Shown here piece after piece: positions 22,060 to 34,461 of a DNA stretch of 64,000 nt. Where the stretch lies: positions 8,556,001 through 8,620,000 of the forward strand of contig NC_026660.2 of assembly GCF_000004075.3 (NCBI RefSeq), given 5' to 3'. The translations under genes were made by a program, and so were the position numbers. The DNA comes from Cucumis sativus. Its lineage: Eukaryota > Streptophyta > Magnoliopsida > Cucurbitales > Cucurbitaceae. Numbering within the stretch: position 1 is the first letter of the stretch; each line of letters starts with the position of its first letter. The notes under the pieces were generated by a model, which saw only the letters and a list, made by a program, of their open reading frames with translations, was not told where the DNA came from and ran no database searches.

Positions 22060-23665
22060 TAGGTATGATTGAAACATGAACTCTTGTTCAACAAGTTGCT
22101 CCATCATCTCATGTTACAAAGAATCATCCAACAAATTGTATTATCAGTAATCTACACAGTGGTATTACCACCAGGAAAAAAGATTGCTTAGGTTGTTTAA
22201 ATTTAGCTAATATCGGCTATACTTCACCTTTAGAACCTGTTTCTGTTACATAAGAACTCAAAGATATGTTTTGGATAAGTGTAATGCAATAACTCCTACA
22301 GTTTCAAATAAATAATGTCTCGACTTTGGTACCTAAATTTGACAATGGTAATGTTATTGGCATAAAGTGGATATTTAAAAACAAAACAAATGAACAAGAC
22401 TGTGTTACAAGAAACAAGGCAAGATTGGTTGTTTAAGGATATGTTCAAGTTGAAGGAGTAGATTTTGATGAAACTTTTGCTCCAGTAGCTCAAGTGAAGG
22501 CTATATGCTTGTTGCTTAGCATAGCATGTCGACAAGGGATTAAATTGTATCAAATGGATGTCAAAAGTGCCATTTTAAATGGGTACTTAAATGAAAAAGT
22601 ATATGTAGCACAACCTAAAGGGTTCATTGATCCAGTGTTTCCTCAACATATGTACAAACTAAATAAGGCTCTTTAAGGTCTTAAACAAGCACCTCGAGCT
22701 TGGTATGAAAAAGACTTATCGTCTATCTACATCAACGAGGATATGTTTGTGGAAGGGCTGATAAAACCTTATTTATCAATTGGAAGGACAATGACATAAT
22801 TATTTGATTATATTATTTTTGGAGGATTCCCTAATGAAAATGTTAGAAGTTTTGTCCATATCATGTCGTCAGAATTCGAGATGAGCATGGTAGGAGAATT
22901 ATCATTTTTCCTTGGTTTGCAAATCAAGCAAGATCACAATTGTATTTTTATTTCTCAAGAAAAATATGTTAAGAACGTTATCAAAAAATTTGGTTTAGAG
23001 AATTCACAGTCCAAACGAACACCAGAAGCTACACATATAAAATTAACCAAAAATTGTGAAGTAGAATATGTGGATCACAAATTGTACAAAAGTATGATTG
23101 ATAGTCTATTATATTTAATTGCTAGTAGACCATATATCTCTTACGCTGTAGGAGTATGTACTCATTTTAAATCTTATCTACGTAGTTCTCATATTATGGT
23201 TTTTAAAGGAATTCTTAAATATGTTCATGGAACATATGATTTTGGTATCTTATACTTTTTTGGTATTAATTTCTCTCTAGTAGGATATTGCGAAGTAGAT
23301 TAGGCTGGATATTCTGATGATAGGAAATCAACTTCAGGAGGATGTTTCTTCTTAGGAAACAACTTAATCTCATGGTTTAGTAAGAAGCAAAATTATGTTC
23401 CTTTGTCTACAACTGAAGCAAAATATACTCTTGTTGCTAGTGTCTGCTCACAAGTCATATGGATGAATGAAACAAATGTTGGAGGAGTATGATTTGTCTC
23501 AAGATACTATGATTCTTTATTGTGATAACATGAGTGCTATTGATATTTCAAACAATCGTGTGCAACATAACAAAACTAAGCATATTGATATTTATCATCA
23601 CTTCATCAAATATCTTATTGAAGACAAAATTATTTATCTAACCCATGTTAGAAAATAATAGTAAT
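22060..23665 (+). mobile_element. Ty1/copia fossil B (RT and RNase H part)
   Basis: Plus-strand remnant of copia polyprotein: reverse transcriptase (YQMDVKSAILNGYLNEKVYV, the family's MDVK.AFLNG..EEVY motif; SFFLGLQIKQ) and RNase H (LYCDNMSAIDIS...KTKHIDI.YHF). LTRs and the gag/integrase half were not identified. It is broken in several places (roughly five or more) and non-functional. It lies between the two copies of the snoRNA-like region. Confidence 0.85.
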
Positions 23666-24185
23666 ATATTACAAGCATTAATCGTGGGACATTTTTGGTA
23701 TTTTCCATTGTAGGCTAGTGGACTTTTTCAATTTTTGAAATTGTTTTATACTTACAAATATTTTTTCGTTTTCTTATGTTTTTAAAAAGACCCCTAAATA
23801 ATATACTTAAAAAATTAATAAATAAATAACTTCACAATACAACCCAAAAGTTAGAATCAGTCCAAATAACCTACCAAACCAACCCAAAACTCGTTTACAC
23901 CCGTATACCAAATTACTCATCTTACAAATTCAGTAATTAGTAGTTAGTAATTTATTAATTAATATTATTAATATTATTATTTGATTGTTAAATAATTAAA
24001 TTGTCTCAAAATTAAATTTTACAAATGAAATAAAAAGAATTTATTCTCATACATTCTTAATAACATTTCCATACACAACCAGATACATACATACATCCTA
24101 AATTTTCATAAATTTATTTACACTTATTATTTCTAAGCATTTTTAATTACCATCAATCTTATTCTCATCCTAATTCCTTCGATCC
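23666..24185. other. AT-rich intergenic DNA
   Basis: Low-complexity AT sequence. A CAACCCAAAA...ACACCCG stretch (23838-23908) resembles the ends of foldback repeats seen elsewhere in the window. No gene. Confidence 0.35.
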
Positions 24186-24189
24186 AAAC

Positions 24190-24420
24190 GATCCAAACTG
24201 CTTTTAAAACTAAGAGCTGAGCCAAATCCACATAACTCATGTTAATGTTGTTCCACCGAGTATGTTCTCATGAGATCCTCACATCTTAGATACGTTGGAT
24301 AGAATCATTAAACATCTCAACCAAATTATTAATTTACCTGAGATCCTCACATCTTAGATACGTTGGACAGAATCATCAAACGTCTCAACCAAATTATTAA
24401 TTTAATTTCTTAAAGTAATA
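24190..24420 (-). ncRNA. Decayed relative of snoRNA-like unit C
   Basis: Homologous along its length to 20.78-20.93 kb. It contains two tandem copies of a roughly 63-bp block, each with the TGATGATTCT..CCAACGTA-type start (TAATGATT in one copy). Box D is no longer CTGA and the terminal stem is lost. Probably a snoRNA-like pseudogene just downstream of the PPR gene. Confidence 0.4.
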
Positions 24421-24486
24421 AACACACTCCTCAAATACTACATTAAGACTCAAATACGACATTAAGAACCCACCAACCGTTCTCAA

Positions 24487-25761
24487 TCAATCCTGATAAA
24501 CAACCCAACTACTTCCAGGTACTACCTTAACTCTCCTCTCTTTCATTTCCCTCCTCATTCTTTGAGCTTCCTCATGCCTCCCTACACTTGCATACATTTT
24601 AGCCAACAGCACATAATTGGCAGCATTTTCAGGCTCTATTTCAAACAAAGCCTTCCCTGCAATCTCCGCCAGCTCTAACTCTCCATAAATTCGACAAGCC
24701 CCAAGAAGGGCTCCCCAAGCTTTAGCAGTCACCCTCACTGGCATCTCACGAATAATGTCATACGCCTCATGTAATCTCCCTGCCCTGCTCAATACGTCTA
24801 CTAAACAAGAATAATGGTCACTGCTTGCTTGTAGACCATAATCTCTCTGCATACGATTAAAATAATCCAATGCTTCATTAGCTAACCCCACGTGGCTACA
24901 AGCTTTCAACACCCCTATAAATGTAATCTCATCAGGCTGCACTTTACACGATTCCATTTGTTGAAAGATGTTTAAAGCAGTACTGGCTTCCCCATGAAGA
25001 GCATGTGCTGATATTAAACTGCTCCATGCAACTACATCTCTTTCGGTCATATTATCAAACACATTGTGTGCATAAGAGAGACATCCACATCGTCCATAGG
25101 CCTCAACAAGGCCACTGCTTAACTGAAGATGAGCACCAATATCGTTTCTCATGGCGAAACCATGAATTTGTTTAATCAAGTCCAAAGATGCAACTCCAAC
25201 ACTTGCAGGTAATAAAGCAAGAAGGGTAATTAAATTAGGCTTCAACCCACATTGTTGCATTTGCCTATAGAAAGCAATGGCCTTGAATCCATCCTCCAAT
25301 TTTGACAAGCCTGCAACTATTGCATTGAAGGATGAGGCATTTGGAGGGACATCCATAGCTTCAAACAATTGCAAAGCACCAAATAACATGTTTGCGTGCA
25401 CGTAGAGTGATAGCATGACATTCCACACAACAACACTTCTATGGGGAATTTCGTCAAACAACTTTCGTGCAAGTGTAACAGACAAAGATTTTCCATACAT
25501 GTCAACAAGGGCACAAGCAACAAATGGGCTTGAGAGTAAGGAGGATTTAGCGGAATGAGCATGGATGGCAATGCCCAAATGTGGTCTTCGGAGGGCGGTG
25601 CAGGACTTGAGAACAAGAGAGAAAACATGGGCGTCTAAACCAAGGGCTAGTGAGGCCTGCATGTGGTGGAAAAGAGAAAGAGTCTGCTCGTGGTTGCCAT
25701 GGTTGGCATAAAAGCTCAATTGTTTAGTGTAAGAAAGCAAACGTAGATAGCTTGAACCCAT
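24487..25761 (-). CDS. Pentatricopeptide repeat protein, E subclass (At1g03510-like, 424 aa)
   Basis: An intronless ORF of 424 residues, as is usual for plant PPR genes. It has PLS-type repeats through most of its length (for example VVWNVMLSLYVHANMLFGAL, VVAWSSLISAHALHGEASTA, DEITFIGVLKACSHVGLANE). It ends in an E-type region, LLGACRIYGELELAEIAGKA to VKVVPGSSWVVYQD, and lacks a DYW deaminase domain. Length and sequence match Arabidopsis At1g03510 (PCMP-E3, about 429 aa) as I remember it, including YVLL.K.Y.SVGR.EEA. PPR proteins of this class bind organellar RNA and usually take part in C-to-U editing in mitochondria or chloroplasts; the target is unknown. Pieces of the duplicated snoRNA-like block lie on both sides on the same strand, so the PPR mRNA could begin in, or run through, that sequence. 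Confidence 0.93.
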   Translation of the reverse strand: MGSSYLRLLSYTKQLSFYANHGNHEQTLSLFHHMQASLALGLDAHVFSLVLKSCTALRRPHLGIAIHAHSAKSSLLSSPFVACALVDMYGKSLSVTLARKLFDEIPHRSVVVWNVMLSLYVHANMLFGALQLFEAMDVPPNASSFNAIVAGLSKLEDGFKAIAFYRQMQQCGLKPNLITLLALLPASVGVASLDLIKQIHGFAMRNDIGAHLQLSSGLVEAYGRCGCLSYAHNVFDNMTERDVVAWSSLISAHALHGEASTALNIFQQMESCKVQPDEITFIGVLKACSHVGLANEALDYFNRMQRDYGLQASSDHYSCLVDVLSRAGRLHEAYDIIREMPVRVTAKAWGALLGACRIYGELELAEIAGKALFEIEPENAANYVLLAKMYASVGRHEEAQRMRREMKERRVKVVPGSSWVVYQD

Positions 25762-26169
25762 TTATATTTCTGCTCTGCAAAGACACAAAAGCTTCTGCTT
25801 TCATAGGAAAAAAAAAACCAATGCACTGGAGATCTGGAATCTTTTTAATTTCACTAATTTCCTAGCCGAACTTGAACCCTTTTTTCTCTATGAATCATTC
25901 ATTATAGTGATCAGCACAGTCTAGCTTATTTGAATTCTCTGTTAAAAGAACGAAGAAATACAAAAAAAGCCAAAAACAAATTAACAAAACATAAGATTCA
26001 ATAACAAAACAGGGACTTGGCTACATAAAGTCTCAAACAGATGGATTGAATCAAAATCAGCAAAACTAAATCATTATTGATCACTATAACAAATAGCTGG
26101 AGAAGAAAAACAAAAATAAAATGCAAATAAATATGCACAGAACCCTGACTGAGGTAAGTGGAATTGGTA

Positions 26170-26780
26170 GATATTGAAGGCTCAGATTAATGTAACAGCT
26201 TTATCAATCATCAAATTCTGAAGCAGAACTGGCATTATAAGCTGAAGTTCAATCCTCACTGCCAAACTTGAAAACAGTACCTAATATAATTGGGTATAAG
26301 AATATGAATAGCGGCAGTTTTTAGAGGTACAAACATTCAACAGATAGGCCCCCACGCGAACACCGCCGAAGACTAAATTTCGGCCTCTATCACTAGCTCT
26401 ATTTTCATATGCTTAATCTGCAGAAAACAAGTTAAAGATGTAGTGAGGCCCCGAAAAAGGGAAAAAAAAAAAAAAAGAACTAGTCAACCACAAACATAAT
26501 CGAAGACGAACGTTGTTGGATGGGATGTGGCCGTTATTTTGACACACATCAGCCGTGCACTAAACGGCGACAGACTAGCACGAGGAAAGGGGCTATCACC
26601 GTCAGGGAGATAATCAGAATTCAGAGTAGCCCGGGAATGATTGTGCATAGGATAGTTGAATTAAAAATAATGAAAAAAGAAAGCCTTGGATTGGCTTATT
26701 TCAGCTGCTCCGACGAAAAAACCCTAGTTCATCCCCGCATTGGACGTGGACCATGCTTTATTCTAGTGAAATTGTGAGAA
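26170..26780 (-). repeat. Second copy of the snoRNA-like transcription unit
   Basis: Homologous to 21.06-21.83 kb in the same order and orientation: the unit D homologue (26179-26263, same 85 nt, box C GTGAGGA, box D CTGA), the conserved hairpin region (about 26.33-26.46 kb), the two-hairpin ACA-tailed element (26523-26632) and the leader telo-box (about 26718-26727). The TATA and site II elements of copy 1 are not retained, so this copy may be silent or use another promoter. Confidence 0.7.
26523..26632 (-). ncRNA. Copy 2 of the two-hairpin ACA-tailed candidate
   Basis: Minus strand: hairpin 1 pairs GGGCTA (26632-26627) with TAGCCC (26595-26590). Hairpin 2 pairs GCCGTT (26568-26563) with AACGGC (26535-26530), followed by C-ACA-TCC. 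The loop of hairpin 2 is shorter than in copy 1, but both stems are kept. Confidence 0.3.
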
Positions 26781-26789
26781 GTAGAAACT

Positions 26790-28700
26790 AATTAGGTTGG
26801 CAAAACATAAAATAAAACCCTAATTATGTTGCATTATGAACATTGGCAAAACATGAAAATTTTCAGAATAGTAGCAAACTGCTTTTTACTCACGTGGACA
26901 AGCTTTTTTTTCTTTAATTCCAAAATTGTCATCAACAATTCGTACAAAATATGAAAATAGTATAAGTAGTAGTGGAAAATCGTTAATTAATAATACATTT
27001 TGTGTTATTGGATTATTTGTATGGAAGTTTATTTGAACAGAATTAATTAGTTTTATTTGATTTATAATGTATTTATTTTGTAACGGATGCATGATCTGTT
27101 TCAAAACTAATTGACAATAAAAACAGTTTATTTTAAAAGAAATGTGAGTATCCTTAATTAATACTATATAAAGAATATTGACATGATGTCTCTTTTACAT
27201 TTTTAATATATGATGTGTCTTTGGCACGTTTACGTGTTTTATAAAGTTGAAAATGAAATGTGGCTAAAGCATAAAAATAATAAAAATGAATCTAAATAAA
27301 ATTTAGATTTCGTCTTAAATTAAATACTAAAATTTTTAAAAAATTGTATATATGAGATTCATATTAAGCTTGAAGGTAAATAAAAGAGAAAAAAAATTGG
27401 ATTTGATCTTAAAACAATTTTTTTTTTTAAAAAAAAAAACTTCAACTCAATGAGAAGGCCATAAAATAAATTAATAAAATATAAAATCTATATAAGAATG
27501 ACAAAAAGAACATTTACTTTAAATGAAAAATTAACACAATATCTACTATCTAGGGAGTATTATCTATTTAATCTTCGAGCTTTTAAGAATATACTTGTGT
27601 TTGGTCCTCACATGAGAAGCTAGGATTTGAAAATTAGGAACACACTTGATGAATCCCTAATATCAAATTCTAGACCCCCAATCAATTTGACAAACTCAAA
27701 GGAATGGATAAGTTTTTGAATTACTATATGATCAAAGACCAACAAATAAGTAGAAATAGTTCCTCACTCCAAGTTCGAACCCTCCATAAGCAAGGTGTGA
27801 AAGCATGAAATTAGGTAAATTGACATTTGTAATCTCACTTCTTTTCTACGTAAAAATAATAGTTTCAATTTGAAAATGTAGGGACATGGAGTTGAGTTAT
27901 TTTGGGAGGAGGTTTAATTTGATTAATTTGCCTATTAAATATTTTGATTGTAGTGTTGTTTCTAATTGAACCTTGAAGTTTAAGAAGTTGCCAATTGGAG
28001 AGATGCGTTGCAGTTAAAGAAAATGGACATAGAATGGCCGGCCTTGAATGGAATGGAACATAGTTACAAAGAAAATAACTTAGCTTAAATAAATAAATAT
28101 ATACTTTTTTGTGTTAAACCTAATGCATGTTGGCCGATTTTTATATTCTACTGTAAGATCAAGAATATCATTATTTATTAGAAAAGAATTTGTCATATAT
28201 CATATAGAATTTAAAGTTTAAACTTTTATTTTTTGCTTTTTAGTTTTTTAAAGTTTAAATGGTTGATATATTGGACCAACACATTTTTTTTTTGGACTAA
28301 CTCAAATGTAGCTTCAAATATTGGTTAAATTAGCCGGTTTGTTGGATCTAATAATGGTCATGTCGAACACACGATATTGTTAAGATCGATTTTAGGATAG
28401 ATGTTGATTTTTAATTAATCTCATGTTATTAACTTAGAAGTAGCGCCACCATTTATAATTGAGACTAAGGAATTATCAAACGAGTCTCGAATTAGCCACA
28501 TATTTTATAGTTAAAGGGCAATGTTTAATTATTCAACTACACATATTTTGAAAACTAAAATATTTTAAGAACATTTTGTAAAGCTAATTCAACATTTATA
28601 ATACACACTCATATGTTGGTTCATTCAAAGCCATGTCTCCTTATATCGTAAGCTTCCATTTACCCATTCACATGACAGGTGTCGCACACCCTCGTGGTTC
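26790..28700. other. AT-rich intergenic DNA upstream of the QWRF gene
   Basis: Homopolymer-rich sequence with no ORF or element I can name. The last 300 bp before 28993 are less AT-rich and probably hold the QWRF promoter and leader. Confidence 0.4.
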
Positions 28701-28992
28701 ACCAAGCAACTAACTACCGAAGCCGGCGTCCTCCAACGATACAAAACGAAACTATGCTTCGTTTTGTTCATAATCTCTAAATAAAATTCAAATCTCTAAC
28801 CGTATCATTTCGTTGCGATCTCCTCTCCTCCTCAATTCAACGTTATTTTATTCTCATTCGACGGAATCATCAAGAAACAGAAAACCGTTTCTCCGATTCT
28901 TTTAAATTATTCTTCCTTTGCTTAAATAAGTCCCTAAAACACAAAGCAACGTTTTGAAATCCACCACTTCACTTCCAGGTGTTCCTGAAGCG

Positions 28993-31979
28993 ATGAAGAA
29001 TGACTACGAATCACAGGTTTCCGATCACTTTCAGAGACCCAGAAGGTCGAAATCTCGTGAGGTAAGTTCTCGATTTCTCTCGTCAGCCTCTGCAACTGAG
29101 ACCACTACTGCAACTTCCTCGTCGTCGTCTCCCACTCAACCTCTTTCGCCCACTCATGGGAAATCAAGATATGATGCTCGTAAGCACCGAAGCCAACAAG
29201 GGTCCTTACTCGTTCATGGACTCTGGCCTTCTTCGACTACTAACAGATTCGATACTCTGGCTGATCATCTCAGAAATGAACGATTGAAGGACGAGACATC
29301 CTCTGGAAATCCCTCACTCAATAAACTGAGAGGTTCCAGAGATTTAAGTAGTTTCGAATCAAAAGAGGAATGCGCCAAAGAAAACGATAGACCCATTATT
29401 GGCGGTTCTGCGAGATATAGTGAGAAACTACAGGGGAAAAACGTAAGCTCTTCGTTGTCAAAATTACCCGTACAGAGCTTTGATTCTGCGAGATTGTCAG
29501 TGGATGAGAATGCTCTGTTGGGCAGATCATCAAGAAAACGATCAGACAATTTCAAGAACAGTTTTGACTTAGAATCGGATTACAATGATATTAGGTCTCC
29601 GATGGTGGTGGGAAAAACGCCGACCATAGTCTGCCAGAGGTCGGGTTTGGTGGTTCCTTCCAAGAATATGAATGATGTAATATCACGAAGGCTTCAAAGA
29701 GGGTCTTCAGATTCAAGCCTCCCAACTACTGTTTCATTCGAGGGTTCTCCAACAGCAAAGAAAAATTCCGTAAAAGACCCAATTCAACGAGTTAATTCAA
29801 CTTCGGGACGTGGGAATTCAAGGTCGCAGTGGGCATTATCGCCTGGACGGTCAGGTTCGCCTACGATGTCAGTGGAGAGCAAAGAAAAACCCATGTCGTT
29901 TTCTAGTTTAAAACCTATAAGAACTTCATCAAAAGGTGCAACGGGTATGGAGAAGTTACTTAACTTGGGATTGGACTTGTTCATGAGCAGAAAATCTTCG
30001 ATTTCCACCACATTATCCCCTATAGGACCAGCAGTTTCTTCTAATGTTCATCAGCTTAGAATGTTACATAATCGATTGGTGCAGTGGCGTTTTGCCAATG
30101 CCAAAGCTCAATCTGCAACTGAAAACATGGCTAATTTAGTAGAGGTATATAAAAATTGTTTACGCTTTGATTGAAATATCATGTGGGTTAACCATAAACT
30201 ATAATCAAATTCTTCGTTGTACAGAAAAATTTGGCAAGTACTTGGTATGACATTGCTAAGTTGCAGCAGTCAGTTCAGCAAAAGAAGTTGCAGCTCCAGA
30301 AAGAAAAGCTCCAATTCAAGTTGAACTTCTTTCTCCATTCTCAAGTGAGTAATGGGAAATAACTCCTCTACACTTCTAATATGGAAATGCAACACTGAAA
30401 TTTATTGGCTTTCTATCTATTTTGCAGCTGAGGCCATTGGAAAGATGGGGAACTATGGAAAGACAACATTTAACTGCACTTTCAATAACCAAAGATTGTT
30501 TGCATTCAGTTATCTGCAGGGTGCCACTCATTGAAGGTGCAAAGGTAAAAGAATTAGTAATTGAAACTTTCTCTTGTTTGTGAAAGTAAAGTTTCAAAAT
30601 CATTGTTGCAGTACAGATTGATGCTCAAACAATTTCCATGGCATTCAACCAAGCTTCTGATGTTGCAATCTCTATGAAGTCCATGGTGACTATATACGCG
30701 CCAGTGGTAAAAGGCCTTATAAATCATTTCTCTATGTTCATATAATAGAATAATTCTCCGAGTGTTTTAAATGAAATGTGATTTATACAGGCCATGAAAA
30801 CTGCTTCCTTGCTTTCAGAATTAGCAAGAGTGGTGATTCAAGAGAGATTGCTTTTAGAGGAGGTATTTGAACTCCACAAAACCGTATCAGCACTAGAGGT
30901 ACAAAATGTTGGATTTTTTTACTAATTTAGTCTAAGGTAATGACTTTTCGAGTCAAAAGTCAATATTTTGACATTTTTATCATTTTTGTGTCTTAACTAA
31001 TTCCGACCTATAGAGCATGAATTCACATCCATTTTTCTAAATTAAATCACATTTGAATATAAAACTAATCAGAGTTTGCCTTTCAAAGTCAAAGTCAATG
31101 TTTTGACTTTTTTTTTCAACTTTGAGTGTTTCCATCAATCCGAGCTTTCGAATATGAATTTGCATTCATATTTTGGATATTTACATCACATTTAAGAATA
31201 AAGCTCTATCTCAAATTGATAACCTATGACTAATTACATATATTCGTCGATTTCTATCTCTTTATCTAATTCAAACCGTTCGAATTATTCCATTATATTG
31301 TTCTAAGTTTATTCCATATGAGACCTAATGGACCTATAGATCCTATCTGATATTATGGGTTCTAATTATTTGAGATTAACTAGCTAAACCCTTTTAGATT
31401 GAGCTAATCAGCATTGGTTAAGTAAGTTTCGTAGTTGCACTTTCCTCATTATAGATGTTACAACGTAAAAGTGACTATTTCATGGTCTAGTCTTATGTAA
31501 ACTCTTTACATAGGATGTTCTCACATTAACGATTATACTAACTACAAAGTGGGCCGCATCCATAATATTCCAAGGTCCAACCTTATTCATAGACTATAAA
31601 CCGTTTACGCTATGTACTTGAACTTGATCCATAAAGTTCAAGTCTACACAAGTTAGTCTCGAGGCCTAGTTTATTGAGTTCAATATTATAATATTCAATT
31701 TTAACTAACAAGTCCTCAATAACCACTTCACTGAATAAAATATAACTTTAAACTACAAACAAAAGAACATAAATTCCAACACAGTTCTATATAGCTTAAG
31801 TTTTTGGATCGGTGATTTGAGGTTTTTGAATATATAGAATGAGTTAACTTTTGTGGTTATGGACTTTAGTGTTTTCATGTTAACTCTGTTGTTTTTTTGT
31901 ATGGTAGATGGAAGAAATGAGTTTGAAAGGTGCTATTATTCAAATGAAAACAAGGCAACATCATCATCGGAAGCTATGA
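28993..31979 (+). CDS. QWRF-motif microtubule protein, AUG8/EDE1-like (552 aa)
   Basis: Six coding exons keep frame: 28993-30144, 30225-30344, 30428-30544, 30617-30706, 30791-30898, 31908-31979. They give 552 residues. The first ATG is at 28993; the open frame upstream has only TTG. The N-terminal half is Ser/Arg-rich and basic, with the family motif RRSKSREVSSRFLS near the start and a TNRFDTLADHL motif. The C-terminal half starts with the signature QWRFANAKAQ (Gln364-Phe367) and continues as a helical, coiled-coil-prone domain. QWRF proteins include AUGMIN subunit 8 and ENDOSPERM DEFECTIVE 1, which bind microtubules and recruit augmin/gamma-tubulin to spindles and phragmoplasts. Which paralogue this is cannot be settled by eye. 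Intron 5 (about 1 kb) holds a solo-LTR-like insertion. Confidence 0.9.
30907..31781 (+). mobile_element. Solo-LTR-like fossil in intron 5 of the QWRF gene
   Basis: The segment starts TGTTGGA and ends TCCAACA, the inverted terminal signature of many plant LTRs, and nearly fills the intron (875 bp). It is non-coding and contains an internal imperfect duplication of about 130-165 bp (two blocks around a TCAAAAGTCAATATTTTGAC-type core). No matching target-site duplication was found, so it is either old or the ends are misplaced. Superfamily unknown. Confidence 0.4.
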
Positions 31980-34440
31980 GAAACACGTAGAAACTCCCGT
32001 TACATGACTTGTTAGACCATTGATTAATAATAGTTGGCTTCCAAATCATTCATGTATAGTATTCTAATTAGTTAGATTCGTCTCCCCCCATTACATAGAG
32101 AACATGACCGTTGCATAAATGCTTTTGATTCTCTTAACAATAAGAATTTAGCTTAATTGACATTTGTATATGGTGATGACGAAGACGTTTGTGCTTAGTT
32201 AAAAAAATTAGTTCCAATTTTTTCTCAACACAAATAAGTGTTTTTTTTAACTTAAAATTGTTGAAAAAGTAGGGCATGTAGTTCAGTCACTTGGAGAAGA
32301 GGTTTGATTAATTTGCCTATTAAATTTTTTCATTGTTTCTAATAAGGGTGTGATTTGGGCCGAGTCCAAAATCGACCGGACTCGAAATGTACGGTTCATA
32401 TTGTAATAGAGCCCAATCGAACTTGACCCGCATTCGAGTCGGGTTAGGTCAGTTTTTTTTTTTCTTTCTCTCGGTGATTCTAAATGTTGTTGCGATTCTA
32501 AATTTTTGTGATTCTAAATATACATAAATATGTATTTTAGTGATGATTCTTAATATACATAGAAAAATCTAAATTTTAAAATTAAAATAAATCATGACTA
32601 ACATAAATATGCATAAATTCTAAATTCTAAGTGAATATAAACAAGCATAAATTCACATAACACATTGTACAATCAACATAACAAAGAAAAAACAGTAATC
32701 TCAATTTACAAAAATCATACATAACATTCTCTTTCTCTTTGGCCTACAATTAAATCTATTGTCTATGTTTTGCTTTGTTTGTATAACCCTTACCCAATGT
32801 GCTTCCATCACTGTACTTCGAGACACTATAAAAACAAGATTCAATATTTAACTAGTTAATAATTTAAAACAAAAAAATGTAAATAAAGATTTGAGAGTAA
32901 AGATATAGACCACGGAGTTATGATTTAGATTCTCAAATGCCAGCTCCCATCTCCTTTTTTAGGTTTATAAATTCTAGAGCAAAATGACAAACTATTAGCT
33001 TAAATGAGATAATTTAAATTTACACTCAGATTAAAAAATGTTCATGTTTAGAGTCCTCCAGTCACTTGGCTTTCTTCCAAACCCGACAGCGAAATTGAAA
33101 AGTCTTGGTATTGTCTCAAAGCCCAATAGGCTAGCTAGGGGAAATTCTTGAAGGTATACAACATCCTTGTGGTTGTATGATGCTTTCTTAAAGAATTGAT
33201 ATGTTAGGATGTATGATAATCTCTCCCCATGGATAGTTTTTATAGGTTTCTTCATGATCCAATATGTCTAGATGTTGGAGATTTATGTGGTTGTGTTGTT
33301 TCTTGGAAATTAAAAGACTTCTAAGATATGGAGGTTAACTAATTTTTCTTTCAATGAGTTTTCTTCATTGTGTACTGCTTTGGAAGTTCTCTCTATATCT
33401 CGAGGGAAAATGACATTTTTCAAACCATTTTATTTTTTTCTCCTAGATTTAACTCTGGAAATTTTTGCCTTTTTAATCGAGTCACCAAACATAATTCTTT
33501 CAGCCCAAATTTTGCTATATGTCGATTGAAGTTTAAAATTTTTTTATGGCATTGCTTTCTTATTAAGAAATTTAGAAATTGTGTTGATATTTTGGTCATT
33601 TTAATGTTAAGGAACTAGCCAAAAGAGTTATTGTTCATTAAAACTGGAGAAAGAATTGTTTGTTCTATTTTTTATTTGATCTGATTCAATGTCTATAAAC
33701 TATAATACACAGTACTTCTAAGATTTTTGTATTCATCTTCCACAATAATGTCATTTGGATGGTGTTTTACCTGTTGAAAAGTTATAATAAACAATACGTT
33801 ATAAACAAAGGGCTAATTCTAACAGATTCACAAATACACAACACTGTTCAGATTGATATTGATAAAAGATATAGCAATCACACAAAGATACACAAATATA
33901 GACAAAGATAGAATACAATACAGACGAATATTGACATTTTATTTTGTTACCTGCGTTTCTTTTTCTTTCTTAATTTTTTTCTTCTTCTATCTTTTCTTTA
34001 AATTTCATCGATTTGCTACTTGATGTTGCTTGCTTCTTGCTCACCATTATTTATATATATATAAGAAGGTTAAAGTTAAGTTACATAGAATAAGAATGAT
34101 TATTCAATTAAATATAACGAATATAGATTCAGATCTATTTGTATGGGAGATAGATCGAGATAGATCATGATAAAAAATTTAAAATTTAGCTGGGTGAGAT
34201 ATGTTTTTACCAACTTTAGAATTTTTCATTTGAAATAAAATAACATGTCAAGTGACAACGATTCAATGAACTCAAACAGATAACACTAAAAATAGCATAT
34301 CAGCCTCTCATATTATCACATAATTTTTATTAATTTGGTTCGGAAGAAAGTGAAAATCAAAAGAAAAACAAAACAACTTCAACTAACCAAAACCACCAAA
34401 TGGAGGTGCTGAAATTGCAACACAACTTTTATTACATAGT
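31980..34440. other. Intergenic DNA between QWRF and FMO
   Basis: No supported gene. At 32344-32455 a GGGTGTGATTTGGGCCGAGTCC...GACTCG...CGAGTCGGGTTAGG segment resembles a foldback repeat. A 74-codon minus-strand ORF (33031-33255) has no recognisable similarity. Confidence 0.35.
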
Positions 34441-34461
34441 CTAGGGATAAGAGGTTTGGTT

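Noticed and set aside
28954-28992. N-terminal extension of the QWRF ORF
   Set aside because: The extended frame opens with TTG; the first ATG is at 28993 and an in-frame stop lies shortly upstream.
30902-31786. Target-site duplication for the intron LTR
   Set aside because: Flanking five-base words (CAAAA and CAGTT) do not match.
33031-33255. 74-codon minus-strand ORF
   Set aside because: No family recognised and no splice-compatible neighbours found; too weak to call.
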